Shown piece by piece: positions 21,967 through 32,849 of a stretch of 43,541 nt of DNA. Numbering within the stretch: position 1 is the stretch's first letter; every line of letters starts with the position of its first letter. The notes below the pieces were generated by a model. The model did no database searches and was not told the origin of the DNA. It saw only the letters and a list, made by a program, of their open reading frames with translations. The translations under genes were made by a program, and so were the position numbers. The DNA is from Parvularia atlantis. Its lineage: Eukaryota > Opisthokonta > Rotosphaerida. The stretch is taken from assembly GCA_943704415.1 (NCBI GenBank), contig CALSCO010001471.1, positions 1-43,541 on the forward strand, in the 5' to 3' direction.

Positions 21967-22981
21967 ATGCCCGCGGTGCGCGCGCACGTGACGCGGCCTG
22001 GCGACGCGCCGCTGTTGACGGCCGCGCCGATGCACGACGCGAGCGGGCTGCTGCGGGCGGGCGACGTGCGGCGGCTGCGTGCACGCCTCGATCGCGATGG
22101 GTACCTGCTGCTGCGCGGGCTGCTGCCGGCCGATGTGGTCCTGGAGGCGCGCGCGTGCATCGCCCGTGACGTGCTCGTGCCCGAGGGCTTCGTCGATGCG
22201 GCCGACGCCGCGACGCTCGTCGCACGTGACGCGAGCCGCTCACCCGGGCTGCTGGCGCGGCCGGACGTGGCGCGTGCACCGCCCGTGCGCGCCGTGCTCG
22301 AGCATCCGGCGCTGTACGCGCTGATGGACATGCTGCTGGACGCGCCGGCCGCCACGGTCGAGTACAAGTGGCTGCGCGCCGTGCCGCGCGCGTGCTTCAC
22401 GGGCGTGCACACGGACCGCGTCTACCTCGGCCGTGGCTCGCAGCGCCTGCTCACGGCGTGGATCCCGCTCGGCGACGTGCCTGTGGCGCAGGGCAGCCTC
22501 CTCGTCGCGGCCGGGTCGCACCGCGCACGGCGCTTCGCGGCGCTGCGGGACGGCTACGGGCGATCGACCGTCGGCGCGGACGGCGTCGAGTCGGGCTGGC
22601 TGTCGCGCGTGCGTTGCGGTACTGTGTTGTCGTTTGGCGCTGATCGTCGTCGTCGTCCCTTGACCAGGACGGAGACGCCGTCGCGCGCAAGTTCGGCTTC
22701 CGCTGGCTCACGACCGACTTTGCCGCCGGCGACGTGTGCGTGCTCGGCCTGGACGTGCTGCACCTGACCGGGTCGAACGACACGGACCGGTGCGGCCGGG
22801 TGCAAGCGAGCCACGATCGCGACTGACGCAGCACATCGGCAGGTACCGCCTCTCGTGCGACACGCGGTGGCAACCCGCCCGCGACCCCGTCGACCCGCGC
22901 CTGCGCCTTGTGCCGCGGCCGCCGTCACTCGAGCAGACGCATGCAGAGACAGTGACACAAACAGCGTTGTTGCGTGCTTAG
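21967..22981 (+). CDS. Phytanoyl-CoA dioxygenase-like Fe(II)/2OG enzyme
   Basis: Fe(II)/2-oxoglutarate-dependent oxygenase of the PhyH family. Exons 21967-22608, 22668-22789, 22843-22981; 300 aa. Iron ligands: His and Asp in CFTGVHTDRVYLG, distal His in VLGLDVLHLTGSND; the 2OG-binding Arg is in YRLSCDTRWQPARDP. LTAWIPLGDVPVAQGSLLVA is the typical jelly-roll core and an N-terminal RLDRDGYLLLRGLLPADVV helix-strand opens the fold. Substrate unknown; the C-terminus lacks an obvious peroxisomal tripeptide. Its stop (22979-22981) lies 5 bp from the stop of the next, convergent gene. Confidence 0.88.
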
Positions 22982-22986
22982 CAGGC

Positions 22987-24885
22987 TCAGAAGACGAGCA
23001 GGCGATGGTTGTGCTTGTCGACAACAACGACCGTGCGGTCCAGCGCTGAGACGGCCACGCCTGCCGCCGTCGCCACCACGCCCTGGCCCCAGCGGTGCAC
23101 GGGCTCGCCCGCGACCGTCCACGCCGAGATCTTGTCGGCCTCGCCCACGAGTAGCACATGCGCCTCGGCGTCGTACGCGACCGAGCACGGGCTGTTCATC
23201 CGGCCCGCGCCGCCGATCGAGCGCACGCACTTGCCCGTCGAGAGTCTGAGCACCTTCAAGCAGTGGTTGCCCAGGTCCGTCGCCACGACCGCGTCCTCGC
23301 CGGGCACAATCACGACGCCGTCGACCAGCTGCTGTGCAAACCCGTGTACGTCCGACTCCCACTTTTGCGAGCCGTCCGCCGAGATCATGACCACGCCCTT
23401 GGCGCGGCGGCAGCCGACGACGAGGCTGCCGTCGTCCGCCAGCGCCACAGCGTACGGCCGCTCGCACGCCACCGAGCGCATGGGCGCACCCGTCACGCCG
23501 TGGTACAGCTGCAGCCGGCCGTCGTTCGGCAGGCACACCCACACGTCGCCCGTCGCCGTCAGCGCCACGCCCTGCGCGCTCGACTCGGTCTTGATCGAGC
23601 GCACAAACTCACCCTGGGCCTTGAGGATCTGCACGCGCTTCTGATCGCCATCGCCCACGACCAGCTGGCCCTTGCCGTCCACCGCGACCGAGACGGGCCG
23701 CTCGAACGTGCCGCTGCCCGCGCCGACGCGCAGCGCCGGCAGCGACGGCGTCAGCTTGTATTCGCGCGGACGCCGCGCACGCTGGACGACGGCGCCGAGC
23801 GAGGCCACGTCCGTCGTCGTGAGGTTCGTCAGCGTCGGCGCGGTCTCGTGGTAAAAGTGCGCGACGGCGCCCAGCACGGGCACGGTGCTGACCTCGGTCG
23901 CCTGCAACGTCGCGAGTCGCGCGGCGATGAGCGACTGCGCGCGCAGCGTGTGGTTCGGGTCGGCGAGCGGCGGCGCCTCGGCCAGCGCCTTGACGGCGGC
24001 GAGGGCGGTGGCGATGTGGTCGCGGCTCAGGTGCAGCTGGTCGCACTGGCCCTGCAGCGTCTTGGCGTCGGCGTCGAGCGTCGCGGCGAGCTGCGTCTCG
24101 AGGTCGGCCCGGCGCGCCTCGACCGACGCCAGCAGCGCGCGCAGCGGCTCGAAGATGCCGGCAAAGTACTGGTCCACGCGCGCGAGCGAGGCGGCGCGGT
24201 GCGCGGCCAGATGGTCCAGCTCTGCGCGCACGGTGTGGATGCCCTCGTCGCACACGGCCAGCTTGGGCGCGACGAGCGCGGCGGTGTCGGCGATGCGCGC
24301 GGTCTGGCGCTGCAGGCCGTCTTCGACGGGGATCATGGGGTGCGCGTAGTGCGGCGCGCGCACGCACTCGCCGCACGCGAGCTGGTCGCACGTCTGGCAG
24401 AAGAGCGTTGCGTCGCGCGTGCCGTGGCTGACGCAGAAGAGCGGCGCGGGCGCGGCGGCCGGGGCGACGCGCAGCGCGACCTCGTGGCCCGCCGTTGCCG
24501 GCAGATCGACGTGCACGTCCGCGTCGCGTGCGCAGAAGAGCGCGCCGCAGCCGGCCGTGACGCAGACGTGGGTCGCCGGGCGGCGCACGCACATGGCGCA
24601 CGTCGCGTCGGGCGCATCGGGCACAGCATCGGTAGCAGCAGCAGCGGTGGTGGCGCGCGGGCGCACGGGCGCGGCCAGCATCTGCGCGCGCGAGTAGGGC
24701 GCGCTGCAGTAGACGCCCTCGACCATGAACGCGCAGTGGCGCACGGCGCCGTCGTCGCGCCGGCGCACGCAGCGCATGCAGGCCGGGTGGAGGCACGGCA
24801 GCTGGCCGGGCGGGTTGCCGGCGTCGTACGCGTCGCCGCAGGCGGGGCACGCGTCTGCCGATTTGTGCGCGATCAGAGACGCGCC

Positions 24886-24919
<34 letters not shown>

Positions 24920-24959
24920 GCGATGTCGCACCCTCCGTCGAGTTGGCGTCACTCTTCAT
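22987..24959 (-). CDS. RING / B-box / NHL-repeat protein (TRIM-NHL type)
   Basis: Two exons, 24959-24932 and 24854-22987; 631 aa. N-terminal RING-like motif CPACGDAYDAGNPPGQLPCL then HPACMRCVRRR; B-box 1 from CAMCVRRPATHVC to the GHEVALR His; B-box 2 FCVSHGTRDATLFCQTCDQL followed by CGEC and HYAHPM; a long coiled coil (~190-330); and a C-terminal propeller of NHL-type repeats (GSGTFERPVSVAVDGKGQLV, AQGVALTATGDVWVCLPNDG, RMNSPCSVAYDAEAHVLLVG, AAGVAVSALDRTVVVVDKHN). This is the TRIM2/3/32 layout, so an E3 ubiquitin ligase or RNA-binding role is likely. The RING may be partial: I see only the first half of its ligands clearly. The single intron (24855-24931) contains a (CT)n tract on the coding strand. 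Confidence 0.88.
24887..24918. repeat. (GA)n tract within intron
   Basis: About 16 GA units in the only intron of the TRIM-NHL gene; on the coding strand this is a (CT)n pyrimidine tract upstream of the 3' splice site. Confidence 0.9.
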
Positions 24960-24975
24960 GCCCGTCCTCACGCAA

Positions 24976-25018
24976 ACTGTGTGTGCTCATGCTTTGCAGA
25001 GCATGAGTGCACACGGTG
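24976..25018. repeat. Imperfect inverted repeat in divergent promoter
   Basis: Arms actgtgtgtgctcatgct and agcatgagtgcacacggt (18 bp, three mismatches) around a 6-base loop ttgcag. It lies between the divergent ATGs of the TRIM-NHL gene (24959) and QCR10 (25089), so it may be a binding site for a dimeric factor or a hairpin in a 5' UTR. Part of it (catgctctgcaaagca, reverse orientation) recurs at about 36676. Confidence 0.75.
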
Positions 25019-25088
25019 TGATCGGTCGTGCTTTTCTGAACATGGAGACAGCGCGGCAAAGGACAGTTTCCCAAAGAGCACACGAGGG

Positions 25089-25444
25089 ATGGCCCGCGCC
25101 GGCGCAGTGCCCAAGGCGACGCTCAACCTCTTTGGCGTGACGGGCGAGCGCGTGCGCATGTGGTGCGCCGTCCTCCCCCCGTCGCCTCCCTCCCCTCGCC
25201 GTGCTCACGGCGCGCGTCCATCCAGGCTGCCGTCGCTCGCCGCGTGGGCCGTCGCCGGCGGCATCGCCGTCTCGTTCTTCGCCGAGCCGGTGCGCCCGTG
25301 CTGCTGCGCCTGCTGCCGCCCCGCCGTGCGACGAGGGAGGACTGACGGGAGGGGCGCGCGCAGGTGCCGCTGTTCCGGCGAGACGTGCTCTCGCAGCTGC
25401 CGATCATCGGCGGCCGCTGGGCTGCGAAGCCCGTCGAGGAGTGA
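25089..25444 (+). CDS. QCR10: Cytochrome bc1 complex subunit 10
   Basis: Small one-helix subunit of mitochondrial complex III. Exons 25089-25162, 25226-25289, 25364-25444; 72 aa, matching the ~77-aa yeast Qcr10. Order of features: LNLFGVTGERVRMW, a single membrane helix LPSLAAWAVAGGIAVSFF, then AEPVPLFRRDVLSQLPIIGG. Yeast Qcr10 has [34 protein letters not shown] in the same places. Found only by splicing; no single reading frame shows it. Confidence 0.82.
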
Positions 25445-26004
25445 GCCGCTTGCTGCTCTCTGGTGCTCACGACGAACAAGACATCCACACGACGCCACTC
25501 TGCCCAGCAACTCCCACAGGCAGTACAGCAGCGCGGCCGCGAGCGCCAGGTGAATGGGCGTGAGCACGAGCACGAGCACAAGCACAAGCAGCTTGGCGTT
25601 CGGGCCGCGCACGGCCGGTGCCACGGCCTTGCCGACCGTCCCGGCTGGCAGGACGAGCGTGCCGACGCCGGCCGTGTGCAGGAACGTGCTCGACACCGTG
25701 AACTGCGCCCGCGCGTGGGCGATTTCAGCGCTGCCGCCAGACACAAGACGGGCGCTGCGAGCCGGCACCGTGTAGTGCGTCTTGGCCGCGCTGATCGCGT
25801 CGAACGGGAGGACGATGCCGCCGTCGTGGCCGCGCTGCAGGAACAGCGCCGCGTGCAGCAGCGGCAGGTCCGCGGCGAAGTCGACGAGCGTCAAGCCGAG
25901 CACCAGCGCGGCGCAGGCGGCGGCCACGGCGTCCGTGCGCAGGGAGATGGCGCGCTCGGGGCCTGCGGCAGCAGCGGCGGCGATGGCGGCCGTCGAGCAG
26001 GACG
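25205..26004 (-). CDS. Possible two-helix membrane protein, ends uncertain
   Basis: A long minus-strand frame opens after an apparent 3' splice site (cag at 26005) and holds two hydrophobic segments, AVAAACAALVLGLTLVDF and KLLVLVLVLVLTPIHLALAA, separated by about 100 residues (FDAISAAKTHYTVPARSARL; SSTFLHTAGVGTLVLPAGTV). No in-frame ATG exists in the open stretch, so a 5' exon is missing from the model, and it would have to lie under the dehydrogenase gene that starts at 26048. The 3' part of the frame runs antisense through the QCR10 exons, so the true end is probably near 25450-25500. Family not recognised. Confidence 0.4.
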
Positions 26005-26047
26005 CTGAAACAGTCGGTCTCACATCGGTCAGAGATCCGTCGTCGCG

Positions 26048-27244
26048 ATGGCCGTCGTCGTGCGCGTCGTCTCGGCCGTGCCGCAGCTGCGCGAGGCGCT
26101 CGTGCGCCGGCAGCTCGACGCGCCGGACGGGCCGCTCGCTGCCGTCGCGCTGCGATTCGGGCTGGACGCCGATGCCGACGACGCGACCGTGCTACTCGCC
26201 GATCCGGGCCTCGTCACGGCGGCGCTCGCGACGCGCGACCCGCGGCTGGCGCGCGTGCGCTGGATGCACAGCACCTGGGCCGGCGTCAATGCGCTCTTCG
26301 CACGCGACGGTGGCGCTCCCGCGGCCGTGCTGCGCGAGCGCGGCGTCGCGCTGACGCGGCTGGCGACGGGGCTGGGCGAGCTCAGCGCCGAGTACGTCCT
26401 CGGTCCGTGTTGCCTGCCCCGTTTGGCCCCTGCCCCTGCCGCCCTGCCCCTTTCCTGCGCCCTGGTTGGCTGCTGATCATCGCGATTGCGCAGGCAGCGT
26501 GATCGCGCACGAGCGCCGCTTCGCGCACTACGCGCAGCAGCAGGCGCGGGGCGTCTGGGACGACGCGCAGCCGCCGTACCGCCCGCTCCGCACGCTCGTC
26601 CTCGCCGTGCTCGGCGCGACCGGGCGCCTCGGCCAGGCCACGGCGCGCGCCGCCAAGACGTTCGGCATGACGGTGCACGGCCACGCGCGCCGCCCGCACA
26701 CCGCCGCGCCGCACGTCGATCGGCTCTTCGTGGGCGACGCCGCGCTCGACGCGTGCCTCGCCTCGGCCGACTACGTCGTCGCGTGCCTGCCCTCGACCGA
26801 TGCCACGCGCGGCCTGCTCGCCGGCGACCGTCTCCGCGTCTGCGTCGCGCGCCGTCCCGTGCTGATCAACGTCGGCCGCGGCGATCTCGTTGACGACGCG
26901 TCGCTCGTCCACGCACTCGACAGCGGCTGGATCAGGTGCGGCTCGCGCCTCTTCGGCCTGCCCGACTGACGCCGCACGCGTGACGTCGCAGCCACGCCAT
27001 CCTCGACGTCTTCGCGCCCGAGCCGCTCGACGCCGGCAGCCCACTCTGGCCGCACCCGTGCGCGTCCTCGCACTCTGCCTTTCGAACACAAACTGATCGC
27101 GCGGACAGGCGCGTGACGGTCACGCCGCACGTCTCGGCGCGTAGCCTCGCGGCCGACGTCGTCGAGTCGTTCGAGGCGAACCTCGCGCGCCACCTCGCCG
27201 GCGAGCCGCTGCGGCACACGGTCGACATGGACGCCGGCTACTGA
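26048..27244 (+). CDS. D-isomer-specific 2-hydroxyacid dehydrogenase
   Basis: NAD(P)-dependent reductase of the glyoxylate/hydroxypyruvate reductase (GhrA-like) type. Exons 26048-26402, 26494-26935, 26992-27057, 27109-27244; 332 aa. Landmarks: RVRWMHSTWAGVNALF, LSAEYVLGSVIAHERR, nucleotide-binding loop LAVLGATGRLGQATARAAKT, then INVGRGDLVDDASLV (catalytic Arg), LDVFAPEPLD (Glu) and VTPHVSA (His). The glycine motif is GATGRLG and not the usual GxGxxG, a one-residue difference worth noting. Downstream AATAAA at 27277 fits a polyadenylation signal. Starts 43 bp from the frame of the uncertain membrane gene on the other strand. Confidence 0.9.
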
Positions 27245-27276
27245 GACCGAGCGCGAGCGCGTGCAGTGTCAAAAAG

Positions 27277-27282
27277 AATAAA
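27277..27282 (+). terminator. AATAAA, candidate poly(A) signal
   Basis: Canonical hexamer 33 bp after the dehydrogenase stop, in a locally A-rich stretch (aaaaagaataaacttta). Most other genes here show no AATAAA in their short 3' gaps. Confidence 0.5.
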
Positions 27283-27349
27283 CTTTACCAGGTAGAAGAC
27301 GACATGTCACAAAGAATGCGAGGGTGGTGTGGCCGGTCCCGGCGCTGCG

Positions 27350-29755
27350 TCACATGGACGGCTGGTCAGACGCATAGTCCGGCTGGAAGTCGGGCGACAG
27401 CTTGATCGAGCGCGCCGCTGCGTTGCCCACGCCGGTCGCCTCGCCGCCGTCGAACGTGAAGCCTGCGTGCACGCGTGCGACCGCGTGCACAGTCAGCACG
27501 CAGCGGCGACGGGCCGGCGTCGGCGCACCCTTGAACTTTTCTTGCACCGAGTCGGGAAGCGGCGCCGTGTCGACGAGCGAGTCCTCGGGGATCTCGCTGA
27601 GGAACTGCTCGTCGACCTGACTCGCGTCGAGCTCGGACGTCTGTCCCGCGGTGAGCCACATGCCCCGCACGCAGCAGCAGCAGCGAAGGGCGCACCACGG
27701 CCGGCTTGAACGGTGCCGCCACCGACTTTTTCGCGAGACGGTCGAACGGGATATCGGCGAAGAACGGGTGCGCCTGCCGACGCCCGAGGTGAGCGTGCGC
27801 GTAGCGCCAAGATGCAGGGCGGGCCGCACCTTGATGTCGTCGGCACCGCTCGGGCCCGCGCCGAGCCGCCGCTCGGGGTCGCGCGTGAGTAGCTGCGCGC
27901 GACACGTGGGGTCAGCCACGGCGCACTAGAGGGCACACGGGCGCACGGCGCACCCCCTGCAGCAGTGACCGCGCGTTAGGCGTGATCTCGGGCGGAAAGG
28001 TGAGCTCGCTGAAGAGGATCTTCTTGTACATGAGGTTCGTGTTGTCAGAGAAGAACGGCGGCAGGCCTGTCAGCATCTCGTACAGGAGGATGCCGAGCGA
28101 CCACCAGTCGACGGCCTGACCTGGGTCCCGGCGCCGCGCAGGGCTCGCGTCAGAGCAAACAGACGCCGCAAGGAGCAGCGGCGCACCGTAGCCCTGGCCC
28201 TTGAGCACCTCGGGCGCGAGGTACTCGGCCGTCCCGCAGAACGTCTCGGCCACGTCGTCGGGCCCAGACTGCTCCTTGCACAGGCCGAAGTCTGTCAAGG
28301 CAACGTGGCCGTTGCTGTCCAGCAGCACGTTCTCGGGCTTGAGATCACTGGTGCGGCGCACATTAGACGCCTCACCCACCCCACCAGCGCGCCGCACCGA
28401 TAAATAATGCCGCAGTTGTGCAGGTGCTCGAGCGCGAGCGTCAGCTCGGCCGTGTAGAACCGCGCCTGCATCTCGCTGAACACCTGGCGACGCAAGCATG
28501 TGCGTGAGTCGCGCGAAGAGCGAGGCGTGCACGCGCCCGCACCTGCGCGTTCGACAGGTGGTAGAACAGCTCGCCGCCGTTGATGTAGTCGATCACGAGG
28601 TACAGCTGCGTGGCGCGCGCAATGAGCCGCGAGCAGCGCGCGTGCGCTGCCAGCGCACCTTGGACGGCGTCTGGAACGAGAACTTGAGCTGCACAAGGAA
28701 CGGGCTGTCCATGCGTGCGAGCACGTTGCGCTCCGACAGCGTGTGCTGGATCTCGTCGCTGCACGCCGCACACCGCAGTGGCGTCAGCAGCACGCGACGT
28801 CGCCGCGCAGTCGCACCGCTTGACAATCTTGTCCTTGCGCAGGATCTTCATGGCGTAGATCCGGCCCGAGTCCTTCTTGCGCACCTGCAGCACCTGCACG
28901 CGGGGCGTCAGGCGCATCCGCGGTCCGTAGTGCGAGCCGCACCTTGCCAAAACTGCCCTTGCCGACGACGCGCAGCAGCTGGAAGTCCTCGACGCTTAGC
29001 TGGCGGTACTGCGCACGGGCGCCGCGACGTTGAGGCCAGGCAACAAGCGGCCCGCCTGAACGCACGGTCTTGGGGGTGAACACAAACTGCACGTGGATGT
29101 CGCCCTTGATGCTCTTGTACTGCCGCCCCTTAAGCTTGAACCAGACCTGCTGCTTTTTCTGCGCGCACAGCCGGGCCGATCAGCACGCCGTGCGCAGTAC
29201 GAGCGAGGTGGTCGCCGCCCGCACCCCGTCGATGCGCGCCGGCCGCACGGTGCACGAGCCCAGGAACTCCTCGTTGTTGCCATCCTCGGTGTTTGCGCGG
29301 TCCCAGACGGTGATGGCGAACTCGCTGTCGGTCCGCGTCACGTCGCTGCGGCACGGCGACGCGCAGCGTGAGGCGCATCGCACGTGACGCTTGCCCGGGA
29401 GGGGGGCGGCCGATGAGGACGCACAACGACGCGCCATGGTTCCAGACCGGGTTGACGCCGCTGCTCTCGCGCGTCACAAACTCGCTCTTCTCGAACTCGA
29501 CAACGCAGTCTACGAAGGGGCGCGTTCCACCCCACGTCAGTCACGTCCACAACGACGCGTCGCGGCGCACGCACACGGCCGGCACGGACGGTCCGAGTGT
29601 CCCACGTTGCGCGCCTGCAGCACGATCACGTCCAGCTGGCCCACGAGGCGCCCGGGCGTCGTGTTGCGCATGTCGATGTCCATCGCCGCCCCGTCGCTTG
29701 CGCCACTCGCGGCCACGGCGGCGGCGGCCTCGGCAGCAGCAGCGGCCGCGTCCAT
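27350..29755 (-). CDS. C2-domain AGC protein kinase (Sch9/PKC-like)
   Basis: Ser/Thr kinase of the AGC group with an N-terminal C2 domain. 15 exons: 29755-29590, 29509-29425, 29345-29225, 29158-29066, 29008-28943, 28893-28817, 28758-28659, 28605-28543, 28483-28398, 28347-28187, 28120-27954, 27892-27830, 27773-27696, 27640-27529, 27462-27350; 516 aa. C2 (~38-165): GQLDVIVLQARN, SSGVNPVWNHGASL, EFLGSCTV, IHVQFVFTP. Kinase: VVGKGSFGK, YAMKILRKDK, YRDLKPENVLL, TDFGLCKEQ, T-loop TFCGTAEYLAPEV. AGC tail: turn-motif region DTAPLPDS and hydrophobic motif FKGFTF, the target of TORC2/TORC1-type kinases. C2 plus AGC without C1 domains resembles fungal Sch9 more than animal PKC. The first intron boundary (29590) is the least certain. 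Confidence 0.88.
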
Positions 29756-30014
29756 CGCCTCGTTGTCGGCTGCGCGTTGCAACCTGCGCCCCGTCAGCCC
29801 GCCTTGTCCCGCGCAGGCCCCACGAGGCACGAAACACGCGCGCGACGGCGGCGAAACAGCGGCGAAACAGCGTGTCGCAGGTCGCAGCGCCCCTCCCGCG
29901 GCGGCCCCTCCGGGCGGCTCCGCCCGACTGCGCCCTTCACACGTTTCGCGCGAGCTCTGCCGACCACGTGGACGCGCGCAAACAAACCTAGACACTATCC
30001 TGAATGGCCGCGCG
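29756..30014. other. Intergenic, no gene seen
   Basis: 259 bp between the kinase ATG and the SEL1L-type stop. It contains a short inverted GGCGGCCCCTCCGGGCGG-like GC block near 29900 and lower-GC sequence to the right; no reading frame supported. Confidence 0.6.
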
Positions 30015-32778
30015 TCATGCTTCTCGGTTGAGTGGGCGCACGGCTTGCGGCGCGTCGGGCCGGCGCCAGACGAGCAGCGCGCCGAGGATGACGAAGCCGA
30101 GGAAGAGCACGAGGTCGAGGTGGGCGTCCAGCCACGCGACGACGTCGATGCGCACCGGCGTGATCGCCCTGGGCGCGGCGATGAGCCATCACCGCCGCAT
30201 TGACGCGCATCGCGCACGCACCACAGCCAGAGCTGCTGCAGCCGCACCACGCCCAGCAGCAGCGCGGCCGGCATCCACGCGTCGCTGTCGCGCTGCAGCG
30301 CCTGCGTGTACAGGTCGGCCGCGATCGCGAAGCTCTGCGGCGCGGGTGAGCCGGCCGAAATGTGCGCGCGCGAGATCCACGCGCCTGCTGCACGCCCACG
30401 CCGTACTGGTGCATGAACGCCAGGTTGAAGAGCGCGCGCGGCGAACGGTGCGTCAGGCCCGCTTCGGCGTACAGCCGGGCGGCGCGCGACTTTTGCACCG
30501 CCGTTGCGCGCCCCGCTGCCCGCCGCCCGTCCCTGCACCGCGCCCGTCAGACACACACCCAACAGAGCGCACGGCGCGCACCACAGCGTCTGCGGGATCT
30601 CGCCGCCGTAGTAGAGCCGGTCGCCCATGACCACGAGCGCGTGCGCGTCGCCCTGCCGTGCCGCTTGCTGCCACAGGCGGAACGCGCGCTCGCGGTACTC
30701 GGCCGCCCGCTCGGGGTTGCCCGTCATCAGCGAAACTGGGCAGCGCGCGTGAGGCAGCGCGCGGGTGGCACAGCAGCGACGAAAGACGCACGCTCGTCGT
30801 AGACGTGCGCCGCGTTGTGCTGCGCCACAGCCACCCCCAGCTCGGCCTGTGCGCAGTTGTCAGCGCAGCAGCAGCGGCACCCGCGTGCATGTTGCGCGCC
30901 TGCCACAGGTACATCATCGCAGCCGCGTGCAGATCGCCGCGCGTGTACGCCTCGAATGCCGACTTCATGGAGACGACAGGGCCCTGCTCGGCCGCGAGTT
31001 TGTAGTACTGGGGCGGCGAGTGAGCGCCGGCAGCGACAGAACGCGCACGCACCTTCACCGCGAGATCGCACGACTGCACCACGCCCAGGCCGCGGTCAAA
31101 AAAGAGCCCGAGGTGGTAGTAGCTGCGCTCGTGGTCTGCACGCGCGTCAACGAGGCGCAGCAGCGAGGGGCGCGGAACGCACGCCCGTTGGCTGCGCGCA
31201 TGAAGTACTCGAGCGCCTTGAAGTGGTCCTCCTGCACGCCCACGCCCTCGTAGTAGCACAGGCCGACGCTGTGGGCGCGCACCTCAGCCGACCGACTGCC
31301 ACAGCCACGCGAGCGCGCACCGGAAGAAGCCCTCGACGCTGCCCAGGTCTGCCGCGCGCTTGAAGAGCAAGAACGCGTACTTTGGCTGGCCCTGCAGCAC
31401 CATAATCACGCCGAGACCGATCATGCTGAGCGGGTCGTTCTGCGCGGCGCCGCGGTGTCAGCAGCCGCGCGCGTGGCAAGACGACGCGCACCATCTCGAC
31501 GCCACGGCGGAACATCTCCTCGGCCGTTTGGTTGTTCACGTCGACGCCCCACCCGTTCAGGTGCAGCAGCCCGAGCTGGCCGTATGCGCCCGCGACGCCC
31601 TGGTCGGCAGCGCGCTCGAGGTGCATGCGCGCCTGCCGCGTCATCAGCATAAGGCGCGGGGACACGGCGCAGCAGGAGAGCACCTGGGCATAGTCCTGGC
31701 GCTGGCCGTGCATGCCGTTGATCAGCACCGTGCCCATGACGGCGTTGGCCACGGGGTCGCCTGCGCCGCCTGAGCCGGCCGCGCGTGCTGCAGGCCTATC
31801 GCATGCACGCACCCAAGTCGGCCGCGAGCTGGTAGAACTGCACGTTGTCCTTGGCCGCGTCCTGGTCGCCGCGCACGTCGTCGTCATCGGTCAGCCACAG
31901 GCGCTCGTCCTGGTCGCCGTTGCCGTCGTTCTGCCAGCTGAGCGCTGCGAGCGGCGCGGATGTGAGCCGCACGTGAGCACGGGACGAGGCGAGCGCGCAC
32001 CGTCCTCGGCCGCCGCGCGGTAGTGCTGCAGCGCCGTCTGGCATCGCGCGGGCACGCCCAGCCCGGCGAGGTAGCGGTACCCGAGCACAATGTGCGCGTC
32101 GCCCTCGGGCCCCTCGTGCTGCGCCGCGAGCTTGTAGAGCACGAGCGCCTAGCGCTGCCGATCAGCCCGGCGCGGCGACGAGGCGACGAGCGCGGGACGC
32201 GCCTTGGCCGGGTCGCGCGGGAGGCCGTCGAGACCGTGCGCGTGCAGGAAGCCGAGCATCATCAGCGCGACCCAGTCGCCCTCGTCGGCCGCGGCCTCGT
32301 AGTGCGCGCGCGCCGCGGCCACGTCCTGCGCCACGAACTCGCCAAACTGCGCCGACGTCGACGTGTCGTGAGCAGCCGCACGGCGCGCGCGCGCGTCAAG
32401 AAGCAGTTAAGCACCAGATGCAGCGCGCCCAGCTCGGCCTCCGCCTCGACGTCGCCCTCGCGCGCCGCCATCTGCAGCAGCTGCACGGCGTCCGTCACGA
32501 GCGTCCGCCAGCGCGCGCCGTCCCGCTCCTCGAAGCTACGCGCGCCCTCCGTCAGCCGCGATCCTCCGCATCGGGCCGGACGGCAAGCCGCACCGCGCGT
32601 CGTCGAGCATGTCGACGGCGCGCACGAGCGGGTCGTCCACGTCGCCCGAGAACTCGTCCAGATACACGCGCTCGGCCGCGTCGGCGTCGTCGAAGGCGCC
32701 CGTGACGTCGGCGGCGTGCGCTGTGCCGATCGCGGCGGCGACGAACAGCAGCAGCAGCGGCGGCAGCAGTCGATGCAT
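30015..32778 (-). CDS. HRD3: SEL1L/Hrd3-type ERAD receptor, Sel1 repeats
   Basis: ER-membrane partner of the Hrd1 ubiquitin ligase that recruits misfolded glycoproteins (known for Hrd3/SEL1L). About 16 exons on the minus strand. Signal peptide MHRLLPPLLLLFVAAAIGTA; then many Sel1-like repeats: AAREGDVEAEAELGALHL, ADEGDWVALMMLGFLHAHG, ADQGVAGAYGQLGLLHLNGW, AADLGSVEGFFR, GLCYYEGVGVQEDHFKALEY, SYYHLGLFFDRGLGVVQSCD, ARQGDAHALVVMGDRLYYGG, ALFNLAFMHQYGVGVQQ; and a single C-terminal membrane helix LVLFLGFVILGALLVW with a short tail. Signal peptide, repeat array and C-terminal anchor together match Hrd3/SEL1L. Two introns look GC-AG: 32149-32202 (AAG|GCGCGT) and 30335-30384 (CAG|GCGCGT). Confidence 0.85.
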
Positions 32779-32849
32779 CGCTGTGGCACGATGAACGATG
32801 TATTTTGCACGTGCACACGGGCGGCAGGAGAGGGAGGGGGGTTGATGGC

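Noticed and set aside
21631-22412. Minus-strand frames opposite the dioxygenase
   Set aside because: Low-complexity Arg/Ala/Pro; the plus strand has all iron and 2-oxoglutarate ligands.
23158-25140. 660-codon plus-strand frame opposite the TRIM-NHL gene
   Set aside because: It is Arg/Ala/His-rich, has no domain, and mirrors a minus-strand frame with RING, B-box and NHL motifs; a GC-rich shadow frame.
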